This document shows positions 12,461-22,904 of a stretch of DNA of 64,000 nt, one piece after another (position 1 is the stretch's first letter; every line of letters begins with the position of its first letter). The stretch is taken from NCBI GenBank assembly GCA_033977485.1, contig CM066991.1:134497999-134561998 (forward strand), written 5' to 3'. Source of the DNA: Hydrangea macrophylla. Lineage: Eukaryota > Streptophyta > Magnoliopsida > Cornales > Hydrangeaceae. The notes beneath the pieces are model-generated. The model was not told where the DNA came from, made no database searches, and saw only the letters and a program-made list of their open reading frames with translations. A program made the translations under genes and the position numbers.

Positions 12461-13740
12461 AATACTTGGTGGATTGACTCTGGGACCTCAACTCACATAA
12501 AAAATTCAATGCAAGGATTCCTTACAACCCGGAACCCGAAGGATAGTGAACGATTCATCTATATGGGGAACTGTCTCAAAGCAGAAGTGGTATTTGTTGG
12601 AACTACCGCCTAATCTTGGAGACGGGTCATTAGATGGATCTTATGGACACTTTTTATGCACCTTCAATTTCTAGGAATTTGGTTTCTCTATCCAAATTAG
12701 ATGTTGCTGGATATTCTATTTTATTTGGTTGTGCGAAACTTAGTTTAATGTATAACTCTATTATGGTTGGTTCTGGTATTTTATATGACGGTCTTTATAA
12801 AATTTCCTTGAATCATGAGTTTGCACAATCTTTAATAGCCCTGTATTCGAATGTTGGTTCAAAACGAGGTCTAATTAATGAAAACTCTTCAATCTTGTGG
12901 CATAAAAGACTGGGGCATATCTCCAGGGATAGAATTGAGAGATTGGTGAAAACTGGGATTTTGGATCACCTAGACTTCACTGATTTTCAAGTGTGTGTGA
13001 AATGCATTAAGGGAAAGCAAACGATACACACTAAGAAAGGTGCCACAAGAAGTACTAAGCTTCTTGAGATAAATCGTACAGATATTTGTGGACCACTCTC
13101 CATTCCATGTTTTGTTGGAGAGAAATACTTTATCACCTTTATAGATGATTTTTCTCGCTATGGTTATGTATATCTAATACATGAAAAGTCTCAAGCCGTT
13201 GACATCCTTGAGGTGCTCATTACTGAGGTCGAGAGGTAGTTAGATAGAAAGGTTAAAATAGTGAGATCTGATCGAGGTGGTGAGTTCTATGGTAGATATG
13301 ATGAGACAGGTCAAAATCCTGGCCCATTTGCCAAATTTCTTGAAAAGCATGGCATTTGTGCTCAATACACAATGCCAGGTATGCCACAACAGATGGAGTT
13401 GCTGAAAGGCGTAATCGTACTCTTTTAGATATGGTTAGGAGTATGATGAGTTTTACAATTGTACCTGAGTCATTGTGGGGTGAAGCATTAAAGACTGCAA
13501 TGTATATCTTGAATAGGGTTCCTAGTAAGGCTGTCCCAACAACTCCTTTGGTAGGAAGCCTAGTTTGAGACATTTACATATTTGGGGTTGTCCTGCAGAA
13601 GCAAGGATCTTCAACCCACATGAGAAAAAGTTAGATTCAAAGACCATATCTGGATATTTTATGGTTATCCAGATAAGTCCAAAGGGTACAAATTTTATTC
13701 TCCTAACCATAGTACGAGGATTGTGGAAACCGGTAATGCC
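12461..13740 (+). pseudogene. pol: copia protease and integrase (frameshifted)
   Basis: The protease active-site region WWIDSGTSTHI lies at about 12470-12500. A stop near 12611 and a frame change follow. Integrase then shows the His-His-Cys-Cys zinc region (LWHKRLGH... to VCVKCIKGKQ, about 12895-13020) and the catalytic core (ICGPL..., FIDDFSRYGYVYL, RSDRGGEFY at about 13264-13290). It is broken by a stop at 13237-13239 and by a frameshift in the [11 protein letters not shown] region near 13380-13400, which carries the catalytic Glu. Another stop and frame change lie near 13566. The order protease-integrase before RT/RNase H identifies copia rather than gypsy. Confidence 0.85.
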
Positions 13741-14477
13741 ATATTCTTAGAGAATGGCGAAGTTAGTGGGACTGATGAATCAAGAAAGGTTAATATTTAG
13801 GAATTAAGAGTGGATATCCCACCATCCTTTCCTCGAGAAATTGTTGTACCTCAAGCTATTCAACCAGTTGAGGGAAATGAACAACATAATGGAAATGATT
13901 CACCACTTCATGAGGATGTTGCCATTGAAAATAATGTAGTACCACCACAACCGGCAGTTCTGAGGAAATCTCAGAGGGAAAGAAAACCTGCCATTTCAAA
14001 TGATTATGTGGTGTATCTACAAGAATCTGATTTTGATATTGGGATTAATACGGATCCGGTTTCATTTTCACAAGCCATGAAAAGTGATAATTCTAGTAAA
14101 TGGATCGATGCTATGAATGAAGAGTTGAAATCAATGGACCAGCAGAGAAGGTTATGCGATATCTTCAAGGGATGAAGGATTATATGCTCACATATAGGAG
14201 ATCAGATCAGTTAGAAGTGATCGGGTACTCAGACTCGGATTTTGGTGGTTGCTTAGATGGCAGAAAGTCCACATCAGGCTTTGTGTTTCTGCTAGCTGGT
14301 GGACCAATCTAGTGGAAAAGTGTGTAGCAGTCCATTATTGCTTCATCCACGATGGAGGCCGAGTTTGTGGCATGTTTTGAGGCTACGAGTAATGCTTTAT
14401 GGTTGCGGAATTTTATTTCAGGACTTGGTGTTGTTGACTCTATTGCCAAGCCGCTGAAAATTTATTGTGACAATACC
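13741..14477 (+). pseudogene. pol: copia pol remnant: RT deleted, RNase H 5' part
   Basis: After a spacer rich in Pro and Gln, the usual start of the RT region (WIDAMNEELKSMDQQ) is joined at about 14140 directly to late-pol sequence (VMRYLQGMKDYMLTYRRSD). The whole RT catalytic domain, including its YVDD box, is therefore missing. RNase H follows: GYSDSDFGG, DGRKSTSGF, then two in-frame stops near 14310-14328, SSTMEAEFVA, and IYCDNT at the edge, where the chromovirus inserted. The rest of RNase H continues at 25031. Confidence 0.85.
14473..14477 (+). repeat. Chromovirus TSD (left)
   Basis: ATACC, identical to 25026-25030. This is the 5-bp target duplication that brackets the chromovirus. Confidence 0.95.
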
Positions 14478-14571
14478 TGTAATACCCTGTATTTTGGTAT
14501 TTTAATAAGACCCGGTATTTCATTTCTATACTCGTATAAACTTTCTCTTCCTTTTGGTAAAATTTTGATAC

Positions 14572-14782
14572 CAATCGATTGACATATTCCCAATCGATTG
14601 ACACTTTTCTGATACCAATCGATTGATAAGTATCCCAATCGATTGACATTCAACCGACTAAAAGTGATGACGTGTCAAACTTTCCAATCGATTGCTATTC
14701 ATCTCAATCGATTGACATTGTTTCCAATCGATTGACTACAAATATCTGTTGCCAATCGATTGACTGGTGTCTCAATCGATTG
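14572..14782. repeat. Palindrome array 1 (9 x CAATCGATTG)
   Basis: Nine exact copies of the 10-bp palindrome CAATCGATTG start at 14572, 14591, 14616, 14636, 14685, 14705, 14725, 14753 and 14773. Steps are mostly 19-20 bp. Seven of the nine are followed by AC, giving a directional unit CAATCGATTGAC that contains TTGAC. The array lies just upstream of the TATA-like run, where U3 enhancer elements are expected. It is also present in the 3' LTR at 22905-23115. Confidence 0.95.
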
Positions 14783-14842
14783 ACATAAGCTGAGAAATGT
14801 TTTCTTCTTTCCTTCAGCTTTAAACGCGTGGCACTCCCTTAT

Positions 14843-14853
14843 GTATATATATA
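14843..14853 (+). promoter_or_regulatory. Putative TATA region of chromovirus LTR
   Basis: TGTATATATATATG, 62 bp downstream of palindrome array 1 and ~140 bp upstream of the purine-rich leader. It is the only strong TATA-like run in this part of the LTR. The start site is inferred, not observed. Confidence 0.45.
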
Positions 14854-15112
14854 TGTTTCATTTAGTGGCCTTGGGGCTGTTTTTCAGACCTTGGGAGAGA
14901 AATATACATACCTCTTGAGTTATACATACATATATCTATATCTATACATATATACACACCCTCACACACACTCACTCCTTCGGCAGCTGGGAGAAGAAGA
15001 AGAAAGAAGACAGAAAGAAGAAGAAAGAAGAAAGGAGGAGACAGAGACAGAGAAGAGGAGAAAGAGAGAGGGGTTGAAGTTTTCAAACTTAAACACACCC
15101 CAAACGCACCCT

Positions 15113-15120
15113 AGGTGAGT
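15113..15120 (+). promoter_or_regulatory. Splice-donor-like site in LTR leader
   Basis: AGGTGAGT matches the plant 5' splice-site consensus and follows a purine-rich, exon-like leader. Candidate acceptors downstream are TTGTGTTACAG (ending 16320, inside the LTR), TTTCCTTTGCAG (ending 16854) and GTCATTTGTAG (ending 18219). The same donor occurs in the 3' LTR at 23446-23453. Confidence 0.4.
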
Positions 15121-15244
15121 TCTAACTCACTTGGTCTCTTTATATGAAGTTTATGCAAGTTATTATGATGTTTAGATGGGTTAAATGCATGTAGTGCACG
15201 TTTATATATGCTGTTTTTACAATCTGCTGGAGAAGACGTAGTAC

Positions 15245-15403
15245 CAATCGATTGACATGATCTCAATCGATTGACATCAGTTGCATCCCAATCGATTGAA
15301 TAGGATTTCAATCGATTGACATTGTTCCAATCGATTGACATGTTTATCAATCGATTGACATAACTTTTGTTCCAATCGATTGAACTTTTGTTCCAATCGA
15401 TTG
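15245..15403. repeat. Palindrome array 2 (8 x CAATCGATTG)
   Basis: Eight exact copies start at 15245, 15264, 15289, 15309, 15328, 15348, 15373 and 15394, with steps of 19, 25, 20, 19, 20, 25 and 21 bp. Six are followed by AC. It lies downstream of the putative promoter and of the splice-donor-like site, so it would be transcribed, possibly inside an intron. Repeated at 23578-23736. Confidence 0.95.
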
Positions 15404-15717
15404 ACATGATCAGTACATGGTTTCCTTTGCCTGTTTATTATATAAGAGGTTTAGTTGTTCGATTTCTAATTCAGAATTTCCATTATGCGATTATGGGGTA
15501 GACAGGAGAAATGTGACACCAAAGATTTATGGATAATGAATAAAAAGTAATATGAAGACGTGGGTTGACGTGTTGTTTCTGATATAAGTTCGATATCCGT
15601 TTCTTTTAATCCGAGTAGTCAGGCCACATTGGGAATTGTCATGTGTCGATGTAGAATGGAACGTAAGTAGGTTTGGTAAGTTCCGGGAATGGTACGTGGA
15701 TGGATGATTGGTCATGA

Positions 15718-16040
15718 TATGCTCTTAAAAGCGGTGAACCGGACCATGGTTCTTAAAAGCGGTGAGCTGGACCAAGAAGTCTTAAGATAGACTGGATGAT
15801 CTGTGATATGCTCTTAAAAGCGGTGAACCGGACCATGGTTCTTAAAAGCGGTGAGCTGGGATCACTAGTAGATGACGTTAAGTCGTGGCAATAGATTGAT
15901 ATGCCTTGTTCGAAACGTTATATCCCTGAAATGCGGTGAACAGGACCATTGTTCTTAAAAGCTGGGGACAGACTGACGTGGAGTCCATGACATGCGGTGA
16001 GCAGGACCATTGCTCTTAAAAGCGATGGACAGAATAAGGG
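15718..16040 (+). repeat. LTR tandem units (CTTAAAAGCGGTGA)
   Basis: At least six imperfect units of ~28-30 bp of the form CTTAAAAGCGGTGA(A/G)C(C/T)GGACCA, some degraded. A larger ~90-bp duplication begins at 15719 and again at 15809. Function unknown. Also at 24051-24373. Confidence 0.8.
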
Positions 16041-16699
16041 TGTATCCCTAGAGTTAAACGATTGAGTCTGTTCATGATATCTGAATACGTTGAGTTCGGT
16101 ATTTGAGTAATAAGACGATAAGGGTCGGTTTATAAGAATGAATAGAAGAACAAGATAATGTTATTTTATAATAAGATGTTAACTCTTGTTTTTATAAGCT
16201 TGTGTTTACTTCAGATAACTGGTACCTCGTTAGTTTATGCTCACTCAGCTCTCAGTAAGCTGACGGCCTTTTATTGCCTGGACATTCCCCGTCCAGAATA
16301 TCCTGCCCCTTGTGTTACAGGTAATGACCAGTACACTGATGAGTGTTATTTAGAGGAAGGCCCCACCGATGACGATTACACCAGGAAGGATTATCCTTAT
16401 GCCAGTTGAAGACTGAAGATGTTATAATTAGATTTAATTTCAGTTGTTCTGTTAAACTTTTGTTAACGGGTACTTGGGCATTTGTTGTCTTCAGACCTGT
16501 TGTGATCCTGTGGACCATACTCTGATATTTTGTAATAGTTAACACTGTGTGTTATTCTCAGTTGGTTACTGTTGCTTTTCTTTTGGACTAGTACTGCGTG
16601 GTGTGGATTATTAGTGACTTTCACCTGTCATTCCTTATGGACCCATAAAGGAAATTTATTTTTCTCTATTTATGCTGCTCCGGGGCGTGACAGGATTTT

Positions 16700-16711
16700 T
16701 GGTATCAGAGC
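16700..16711 (+). other. Primer binding site (initiator tRNA-Met type)
   Basis: TGGTATCAGAGC begins 7 bp after the 5' LTR end. It is the standard plant LTR-retrotransposon PBS, complementary to the 3' end of initiator tRNA-Met, and primes minus-strand DNA synthesis. Confidence 0.93.
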
Positions 16712-16842
16712 CTGCGTTCGGTACTCTAGGTTGTGATACTTTTGTTCACTAAGTATTTCCACACCATCTGGTCCTAGTGTGTTAAGATTCTTTGAGATGA
16801 GATATGAGTATAAGATAAGTTCGTCTTCCTGACGATAGATAG

Positions 16843-16854
16843 TTTCCTTTGCAG
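16843..16854 (+). promoter_or_regulatory. Acceptor-like site before extra ORF
   Basis: TTTCCTTTGCAG ends 6 bp before the ATG of the extra ORF and has a pyrimidine tract typical of a 3' splice site. Paired with the donor at 15115 it would bring the LTR leader directly to this ORF. Not proven. Confidence 0.35.
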
Positions 16855-16860
16855 GATAGC

Positions 16861-17874
16861 ATGGATCCGGAGTTTCACCAGTTTGTGACTGATGCTTATG
16901 GAGGACATATTATCCATGGAGATACCGTGGAGCCAGCTGACCCAGAGTTTTATCGTGAGCGTGTGTGCCAGATAGCTAGTCGACATTTAGAGGAAGACAT
17001 GTGGAGAGCACTTTATGTGACCAGGAGTACTCACCCGACCCAGATGCGCATGGATGCTTATCACTTAGCGAGAGTTGGCAGAGACATTTGCCAGGAGATG
17101 TTGCGACTAGTTTTGAGTAAACCAGAGATGGATGAGATTGAGTTGAGAGCCATTGTAGCCGGTCCACCAGAGCCTGTGACTGCACCAGCAGCAGCTCCAG
17201 CAGCCCCACCATCACCAGTGCCCGACGTACCCGTCCCAGAGCCAGAGCATGAGCCGATTGAGGATGAGGAAGATGTAGAGCCTCAGGATGAGCATCCCGA
17301 TGAGGACATGGGTGGAGATGGAGAGGAGGAGCCGATAGATGATGAGGACCCAGTAGAGGATGAGCATGCAGACGATGCAGATGATGATGAAGCTGAGGAT
17401 GACCCCGAGGAGCCAGAGTTTGAGCCAGAGGATCCAGTACCAGACCCAGAGGCTATTGAGGCAGACATAGTGGTAGACGAGGAGGTACCCGACGAGGAGA
17501 TAGTTGTGCCAGAGATACCCGTTGTGCTTCAGATACCAGCTGGACCCATTATGCATATGGCAGCCATGGCCGATATGGCAGTAGGATGGATAGCTCAGAT
17601 GATAGCACAGCCAGCAGATTTTGTTATGGGAGAGGTGGCTATAGCAGGAGCTCTTGATATAGCCGACGGATTCGCTGCAGTAGCTGTTGATGTCGCTAAC
17701 CAGGCGATAGTAGACGTGATGGAGGACGATGATGCAGAGATGATAGAGGATTGGGATATAGGGGTAGTAGTTGGAGATCTTGTCGCACCAGTTGAGGATG
17801 ATCCACTCGAGGAGATGGATATAGACCCGGAGGATGAGGCACCACCAGCAGGATCAGATGCTGACGACTTTTGA
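16861..17874 (+). CDS. Extra acidic ORF upstream of gag, unknown function
   Basis: Not recognised as any standard retrotransposon protein. The first ATG is at 16861 (MDPEFHQF), giving 337 residues. Residues 1-100 look globular, with charged helices and aromatic residues. Residues 101-126 are rich in Pro and Ala. Residues 127-213 form an extreme acidic block in which I count 50 Asp/Glu in 87 positions. Residues 214-337 alternate Ala/Val/Ile/Met-rich helix-like stretches with acidic clusters and end SDADDF. There is no signal peptide, zinc finger or catalytic motif. It lies between PBS and gag, 363 bp upstream of gag, on the same strand, and is fully open in a very young element. An acidic block could bind basic proteins such as histones or Gag, or act as an activation domain, but that is inference. 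It could also be a degenerate captured host exon. Confidence 0.72.
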   Translation: MDPEFHQFVTDAYGGHIIHGDTVEPADPEFYRERVCQIASRHLEEDMWRALYVTRSTHPTQMRMDAYHLARVGRDICQEMLRLVLSKPEMDEIELRAIVAGPPEPVTAPAAAPAAPPSPVPDVPVPEPEHEPIEDEEDVEPQDEHPDEDMGGDGEEEPIDDEDPVEDEHADDADDDEAEDDPEEPEFEPEDPVPDPEAIEADIVVDEEVPDEEIVVPEIPVVLQIPAGPIMHMAAMADMAVGWIAQMIAQPADFVMGEVAIAGALDIADGFAAVAVDVANQAIVDVMEDDDAEMIEDWDIGVVVGDLVAPVEDDPLEEMDIDPEDEAPPAGSDADDF

Positions 17875-18237
17875 GTCAGGATCGGCAGGGTGTAGATTTT
17901 GTTAGTTTATATTAGGACATGTTGTCCACTAGATTTTTGGGAGCTTGAGAGATAGCTATTGACCATAGCTTTGTATAGTATTAGCTGACTTTAGTTGTTG
18001 TAACTCTTGTCCCATATGGTACACAGTTTGATTAGTGTGTACTATACGGTACATCTTTTGATATATATATATATATATATACGAGCAGTACTTTTATTAT
18101 TGTTTGGTTATTGCGTTGTGCAGTGTTGTTTAGTAGAATGGTTAGTTTTGCTGTTTCTTGTTCTATCTTGAGTTCGTTTCTACGAGAAGACTTTCAGCTG
18201 ATCAATATGTCATTTGTAGGCGATACTCGTTATCATC
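17875..18237 (+). other. Spacer between extra ORF and gag
   Basis: No reading frame. A (AT)n run lies at 18060-18080. GTCATTTGTAG at 18209-18219 is acceptor-like and sits 18 bp before the gag ATG, with CTGAT upstream as a possible branch point. Confidence 0.5.
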
Positions 18238-21200
18238 ATGGTAGGACCCTTGAGAAATCACCAAGCACGTAATGGAGCACCTATACCGGAAGGGATGGAT
18301 CCAACGGGAATTTTTGAAGCATTTATGCAGAGGATGGAGCATGTGGGAGATACATATAATCACTCCACCCACCAGAGACCTCTTGTACCCCCGCCACCAA
18401 GACAGACTGGAGATAAGCTGTTAGCAAATTTTCGTGGGTTACGTCCCGAAAAGTTTGATGGACTAACAGAACCATGGAAAGCAGAGCAATGGATAAGAGA
18501 AATGGAGTTGATATTTGGAGCATTGGAATGCAATGAACAAGAGAAACGTCGCCTTGCTACGTTTCAGCTCACCTATGCCGCCGCAGATTGGTGGGAAGCT
18601 GAGCAAGCCACTGTTGGGATCGATGCCGCTAGAGCTATGTCGTGGGAGACATTCAAAGGCAGATTTTTGGATAAGTATTTTCCAGAAGATGAGAGAGATC
18701 AACAGGAAAGGAACTTTCTAAATTTGATCCAAGGAGGATGGAATGTACGGGAATACACAACACAGTTCGAGCGTTTATCCAGATTTGCTCAGCATATGAT
18801 AGACACGCCGCAGAAGAAGGTGAAGAGATTTCACCAAGGACTGAACCCCCACCTTAGACATATGATGGTTGGTCATCTAAACCAGACGTATGAGGAAATT
18901 GTTAGATTTGCTACAGGATTAGAAAAGGATGCTAATTCAGTACAGCAATCACAGATGAATCGACCTCAGTCGTCACGAGGGTTTCAACCGAGGAATTTCC
19001 ATAATCGACCACCGAGAAATACCCAAGGATGGAGACCTCAGGAAAATTTTCAAGGAAACAAGAGAATCTGGGAAGGAACCAGGAAACCACAGCAGAGTTA
19101 TGATCGGCCCCAGCAAAATCAACAGCGAGGACTACAGCCACAGGCATTACTAACAGCCCCGCCAAGTAATAGTGGAGGATGTTTTAACTGTGGAAAACCC
19201 GGACATATTGCAAGGAACTGCACCGTCTTCAGACCCAATCGCAGGCCAGATATTGTCTGTCGCAACTGCAACAAACCAGGACACTTGAGCAAGGATTGTC
19301 GTGCACCACGAGGAGGATACTACGGGGCACCAGTGCAAGGAATTCAAGGACCTCCAGATCAAACAAGGATGAACGCTATTATTCCAGAAGAAGCAGGCTT
19401 TAATGCTGATGAGCAGCAACATTTGGAAGGTACACTTGTACTCTTTCATAGTCCAGTTAAAGCTTTATTTGATACTGGAGCCGCACGTTCTTTTATTGCT
19501 GTTAAGATTGTGCGTCAGTTGGGTTTAGAACCCCAGACACTTGAGTCAACACTGAATGCTGTGTCACCATTAGGAGTGACAGTTAAGTTGAGTAGGGTGT
19601 GTAGAGATTGCCCTTTGACTTTGGGAGATAGGAATCTTCCAGCAGACTTGGTAGTTCTATCAATGTCAGAATTTGATGTTATCCTAGGGATGGATTGGTT
19701 AACTAAGTACAGTGCCAATTTGGATTGCCCTACTAGAACAATTGTATTTCCAATACAAGGAAAGCCGACGACCAGATTTCAGTGTCAACCGACAAGCGAC
19801 ATGTTTCTAACGAGTAGTTTGGCTACGATCATTAGTACAAGTACGGAGCTTACGATGGATCAAATTCCTATTGCACGAGACTTTCAGGATGTATTTCAGG
19901 ATATTAAAGGACTTCCACCGAAAAGAGAAATAGATTTCTGTGTGGAATTAGTACCTGATACATTGCCTATTTCTAAGACTCCATACAGGATGGCACCAAC
20001 TGAGATGTTAGAATTGAAGAAGCAAGTTCAAGAACTCGAGGATCTAGGATTTGTTCGTCCAAGTACATCGCCTTGGGGAGCACCAGTTCTGTTTGTAAAG
20101 AAGAAGGACGGAACACTTCGACTCTGTATAGACTACAGGGAGTTGAACAAGGTTACGATTAAGAATAGATATCCGTTACCTCGGATAGATGATCTATTCG
20201 ACCAGTTACAAGGATCTAGGATTTTTTCTAAGATCGATCTGCGTTCAGGATACCACCAGTTGTTAGTTCGACCAGAGGATGTATCAAAGACTGCATTCAG
20301 GACAAGATACGGGCATTACGAGTTTCTAGTTATGCCTTTTGGATTGACGAATGCGCCAGCAGTATTTATGGACTTGATGAATAGAGTATTCAGACTATAT
20401 CTGGATAAGTTCATTATTGTGTTCATTGATGATATACTGATCTACTCAAAGACAGAAGAGGATCACAAGGAGCATTTACAAGTTGCCTTGCAAACACTTC
20501 GAGATAGCAAGTTGTATGCAAAGTTCAGCAAGTGTGAGTTTTGGCTACAGGAAGTCAAATTCTTGGGACACGTTATATCTCAGGAAGGTATTTCGGTAGA
20601 CTCATCTAAGATTGATGCAGTCTTAAGCTGGAACAGACCGACAAATGCGACCGAAGTCAGAAGTTTTCTGGGTTTAGCAGGATATTACAGAAGATTTGTC
20701 GAAGGATTTTCCAAGATAGCAGGACCATTGACGAATTTAACAAGAAAGGAGACGAAGTATGAATGGACAGACAAGCATGAGGATGCATTTCAGGAGTTAA
20801 AAGAAAGATTGACTTCTGCACCAGTACTCGCATTACCTAAGAGTGGAGAAAAGTATGTAATCTACAGTGATGCATCGTACCAAGGACTTGGATGTGTGCT
20901 TATGCAAGATGGAAATGTTATCGCATATGGATCAAGACAATTGAAGGTACATGAGAAAAATTATCCCACGCATGATCTGGAATTAGCAGCAATAGTGTTT
21001 GCATTGAAAATTTGGAGACACTATCTCTACGGAGAAAAGTTTGATCTATTTTCCGATCATAAGAGCTTGAAGTATTTGTTCTCTCAAAAGGAGTTGAATA
21101 TGCGACAGCGGAGATGGATGGAGTTACTCAAAGACTATGACTTTTCTTTGCAATACCATCCCGGCAAAGCCAATGTAGTAGCAGACGCTTTGAGCCGTAA

Positions 21201-22758
21201 ACCTCGATTAGTGATCGCTGCATTACTAATTAGAGAATGGAGAGCATTAGAAGTTTTAGCCGAATTTGATCTTCAGCCAGTGGAGCCAATGAAAGGACAA
21301 CATTTTGGATGTCTTATGGTACAACCAACTTTGATCAGCCGTATCATAGAGGCTCAACAGACAACAGAGGATTTGAAATTATGGTTCGCCAAGATGTCAG
21401 CCAAGGAACCAGAAGTCTGGAGTATAAGTACAGACGGAGCCTTACGATGTAAAGGTAGACTCTGTGTACCTGACGAAGAAAATCTCCGGAAGGAAATATT
21501 GGATGAAGCTCATAAGTCACGGATGACTATTCACCCTGGAGGTACAAAGATGTACAAGGACTTGAAGAGAAATTTCTGGTGGGAAGGAATGAAGAGAAAT
21601 GTGGCAGAGTATGTAGCTCAGTGTCTTACTTGTAAACAAGTAAAGGCAGAACATCAGAAACCACCTGGACTTCTACAGCCGTTACCTATTCCTCAATGGA
21701 AATGGGAACACATAACCATGGATTTTGTGGTAGGATTGCCGAAGTCACAGCAGAATCACGATGCTATATGGGTAATCGTGGATCGACTTACTAAGACGGC
21801 ACATTTTATTGCCTATAGCATGACGTACTCAGTAGAACGTTTGAGCCGAATGTATCTACAACATGTTGTACGATTACATGGAGTGCCTGTATCTATTGTG
21901 TCAGACCGAGATTCGCGCTTTACTGCAGAATTTTGGAAGAGTCTCCAGACAGCGATGGGAACGACATTGAATTTGAGTTCAGCTTTTCATCCACAGACAG
22001 ATGGACAGACGGAACGAGTTAATCAAGTGATGGAAGATATGTTACGAGCTTGTGTCATTGATTTTGAGAGTTCTTGGGAGATACACTTACCTCTGATTGA
22101 GTTCGCCTATAATAATAGTTATCATTCGAGCATAGATATGGCGCCGTTTGAAGCTTTGTACGGAAGACCTTGCCGATCGCCGCTATGTTGGACCGAAGTC
22201 GGGGATAGTCAACTTCTTGGGCCAGAGATGGTACGCGAGACGAATGAGAAGATTCAAGTTGTACGTGAGAAGATGAAGACAGCCCAGACCAGATACAAGA
22301 GTTATGCTGACAAGCGACGCAAAGACTTGGAGTTTGCCATTGGAGATCACGTATTACTCAAGGTTTCACCTGTTCGAGGAATCGTTAGATTTGGTCAGAA
22401 AAGGGACAAGTTATCGCCACGTTTCATCGGACCATTCGAGATTCTGGAGCGTGTTGGAAAAGTTGCTTATCGCCTTGCGTTGCCACCAAAGATGTCAGGA
22501 GTGCACAACATTTTTCACATCAGTATGTTGAGGAAGTGTGTTCACAACCCAGCGCACGAGATCAACTTTGAGGATATCGAAGTCAACAGCGACGTTACGT
22601 TCAATGAAGGACCTGTTCGTATTCTAGATCGAGGAATCAAGAAACTTAGGAACAAGGAGATCCCGTTAGTCAAGATTCAGTGGAAGCATCACGATGAAGG
22701 AGAAGCTTCGTGGGAACTAGAGTCAGAGATGCGCGAGAAGTTTTCGTTTTTATTTTAA
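18238..22758 (+). CDS. gag-pol: Gag-Pol polyprotein with chromodomain
   Basis: A single uninterrupted frame of 1,506 residues, with the ATG preceded by CATC. Gag: retrotransposon capsid homology at about residues 70-240 (KFDGL..W...M..IF), a Gln/Asn/Arg-rich linker, and two CCHC zinc knuckles starting at Cys315 and Cys341. Aspartic protease: DTGA at 412-415. RT: about 590-770, with DLRSGYHQ and the catalytic FIDD at 729-732. RNase H: Asp878 in YSDAS, through to ADALSR. Integrase: zinc region from His1092 to CLTCK, then the catalytic triad Asp1162, Asp1223, Glu1259 (35 residues between the last two). C-terminus: a GPF/Y-like region ([12 protein letters not shown]) and a chromodomain at about 1459-1506 with conserved Trp residues. 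Chromodomains steer chromovirus integration towards marked chromatin. With no stop or frameshift, this copy looks competent. There is no gag/pol frameshift, so Gag excess would need another mechanism. Confidence 0.97.
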   Translation: MVGPLRNHQARNGAPIPEGMDPTGIFEAFMQRMEHVGDTYNHSTHQRPLVPPPPRQTGDKLLANFRGLRPEKFDGLTEPWKAEQWIREMELIFGALECNEQEKRRLATFQLTYAAADWWEAEQATVGIDAARAMSWETFKGRFLDKYFPEDERDQQERNFLNLIQGGWNVREYTTQFERLSRFAQHMIDTPQKKVKRFHQGLNPHLRHMMVGHLNQTYEEIVRFATGLEKDANSVQQSQMNRPQSSRGFQPRNFHNRPPRNTQGWRPQENFQGNKRIWEGTRKPQQSYDRPQQNQQRGLQPQALLTAPPSNSGGCFNCGKPGHIARNCTVFRPNRRPDIVCRNCNKPGHLSKDCRAPRGGYYGAPVQGIQGPPDQTRMNAIIPEEAGFNADEQQHLEGTLVLFHSPVKALFDTGAARSFIAVKIVRQLGLEPQTLESTLNAVSPLGVTVKLSRVCRDCPLTLGDRNLPADLVVLSMSEFDVILGMDWLTKYSANLDCPTRTIVFPIQGKPTTRFQCQPTSDMFLTSSLATIISTSTELTMDQIPIARDFQDVFQDIKGLPPKREIDFCVELVPDTLPISKTPYRMAPTEMLELKKQVQELEDLGFVRPSTSPWGAPVLFVKKKDGTLRLCIDYRELNKVTIKNRYPLPRIDDLFDQLQGSRIFSKIDLRSGYHQLLVRPEDVSKTAFRTRYGHYEFLVMPFGLTNAPAVFMDLMNRVFRLYLDKFIIVFIDDILIYSKTEEDHKEHLQVALQTLRDSKLYAKFSKCEFWLQEVKFLGHVISQEGISVDSSKIDAVLSWNRPTNATEVRSFLGLAGYYRRFVEGFSKIAGPLTNLTRKETKYEWTDKHEDAFQELKERLTSAPVLALPKSGEKYVIYSDASYQGLGCVLMQDGNVIAYGSRQLKVHEKNYPTHDLELAAIVFALKIWRHYLYGEKFDLFSDHKSLKYLFSQKELNMRQRRWMELLKDYDFSLQYHPGKANVVADALSRKPRLVIAALLIREWRALEVLAEFDLQPVEPMKGQHFGCLMVQPTLISRIIEAQQTTEDLKLWFAKMSAKEPEVWSISTDGALRCKGRLCVPDEENLRKEILDEAHKSRMTIHPGGTKMYKDLKRNFWWEGMKRNVAEYVAQCLTCKQVKAEHQKPPGLLQPLPIPQWKWEHITMDFVVGLPKSQQNHDAIWVIVDRLTKTAHFIAYSMTYSVERLSRMYLQHVVRLHGVPVSIVSDRDSRFTAEFWKSLQTAMGTTLNLSSAFHPQTDGQTERVNQVMEDMLRACVIDFESSWEIHLPLIEFAYNNSYHSSIDMAPFEALYGRPCRSPLCWTEVGDSQLLGPEMVRETNEKIQVVREKMKTAQTRYKSYADKRRKDLEFAIGDHVLLKVSPVRGIVRFGQKRDKLSPRFIGPFEILERVGKVAYRLALPPKMSGVHNIFHISMLRKCVHNPAHEINFEDIEVNSDVTFNEGPVRILDRGIKKLRNKEIPLVKIQWKHHDEGEASWELESEMREKFSFLF

Positions 22759-22797
22759 ACCTTGTTGCTTTTGATTTCGAGGACGAAATCTTTTGTT

Positions 22798-22810
22798 GAG
22801 TGGTGGATGA
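22798..22810 (+). other. Polypurine tract region
   Basis: GAGTGGTGGATGA directly abuts the 3' LTR. It is purine-rich but interrupted by T, weaker than the usual PPT. It should prime plus-strand synthesis. Confidence 0.55.
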
Positions 22811-22904
22811 TGTAATACCCTGTATTTTGGTATTTTAATAAGACCCGGTATTTCATTTCTATACTCGTATAAACTTTCTCTTCCTTTTGGTAAAATTTTG
22901 ATAC

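Larger units (their letters stand above)
14478..16692 (+). repeat. Chromovirus 5' LTR
   Basis: 2,215 bp from TGTAATACCC to CGGGGCGTGACA. In order it carries: CAATCGATTG array 1 (14572-14782); a TATA-like AT run (14843-14853); a purine-rich leader (14992-15075); a splice-donor-like AG|GTGAGT (15113-15120); array 2 (15245-15403); tandem CTTAAAAGCGGTGA units (15718-16040); and a conserved end shared with LTR families X and Y. U3/R/U5 limits are not defined by sequence alone. Confidence 0.95.

Noticed and set aside
12634..13239. Treating the copia frames as separate genes
   Set aside because: They are successive pieces of one decayed gag-pol in the canonical copia order, interrupted by stops and frameshifts.
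15111..15407. Minus-strand frame with repeated SIDW/VNRL motifs
   Set aside because: It is simply the translation of the CAATCGATTGACAT repeats, not a gene.
16158..16409. 83-residue frame in the chromovirus LTR with a signal-peptide-like N-terminus (also at 24491-24742)
   Set aside because: It lies in the LTR across a candidate splice acceptor, both copies are identical only because the LTRs are, and no homologous protein is recognised. Likely chance.
17212..17556. Minus-strand frames opposite the acidic ORF
   Set aside because: The GA-rich codons of the sense ORF leave antisense frames open by composition. Gag-pol strand and promoter logic favour the sense frame.
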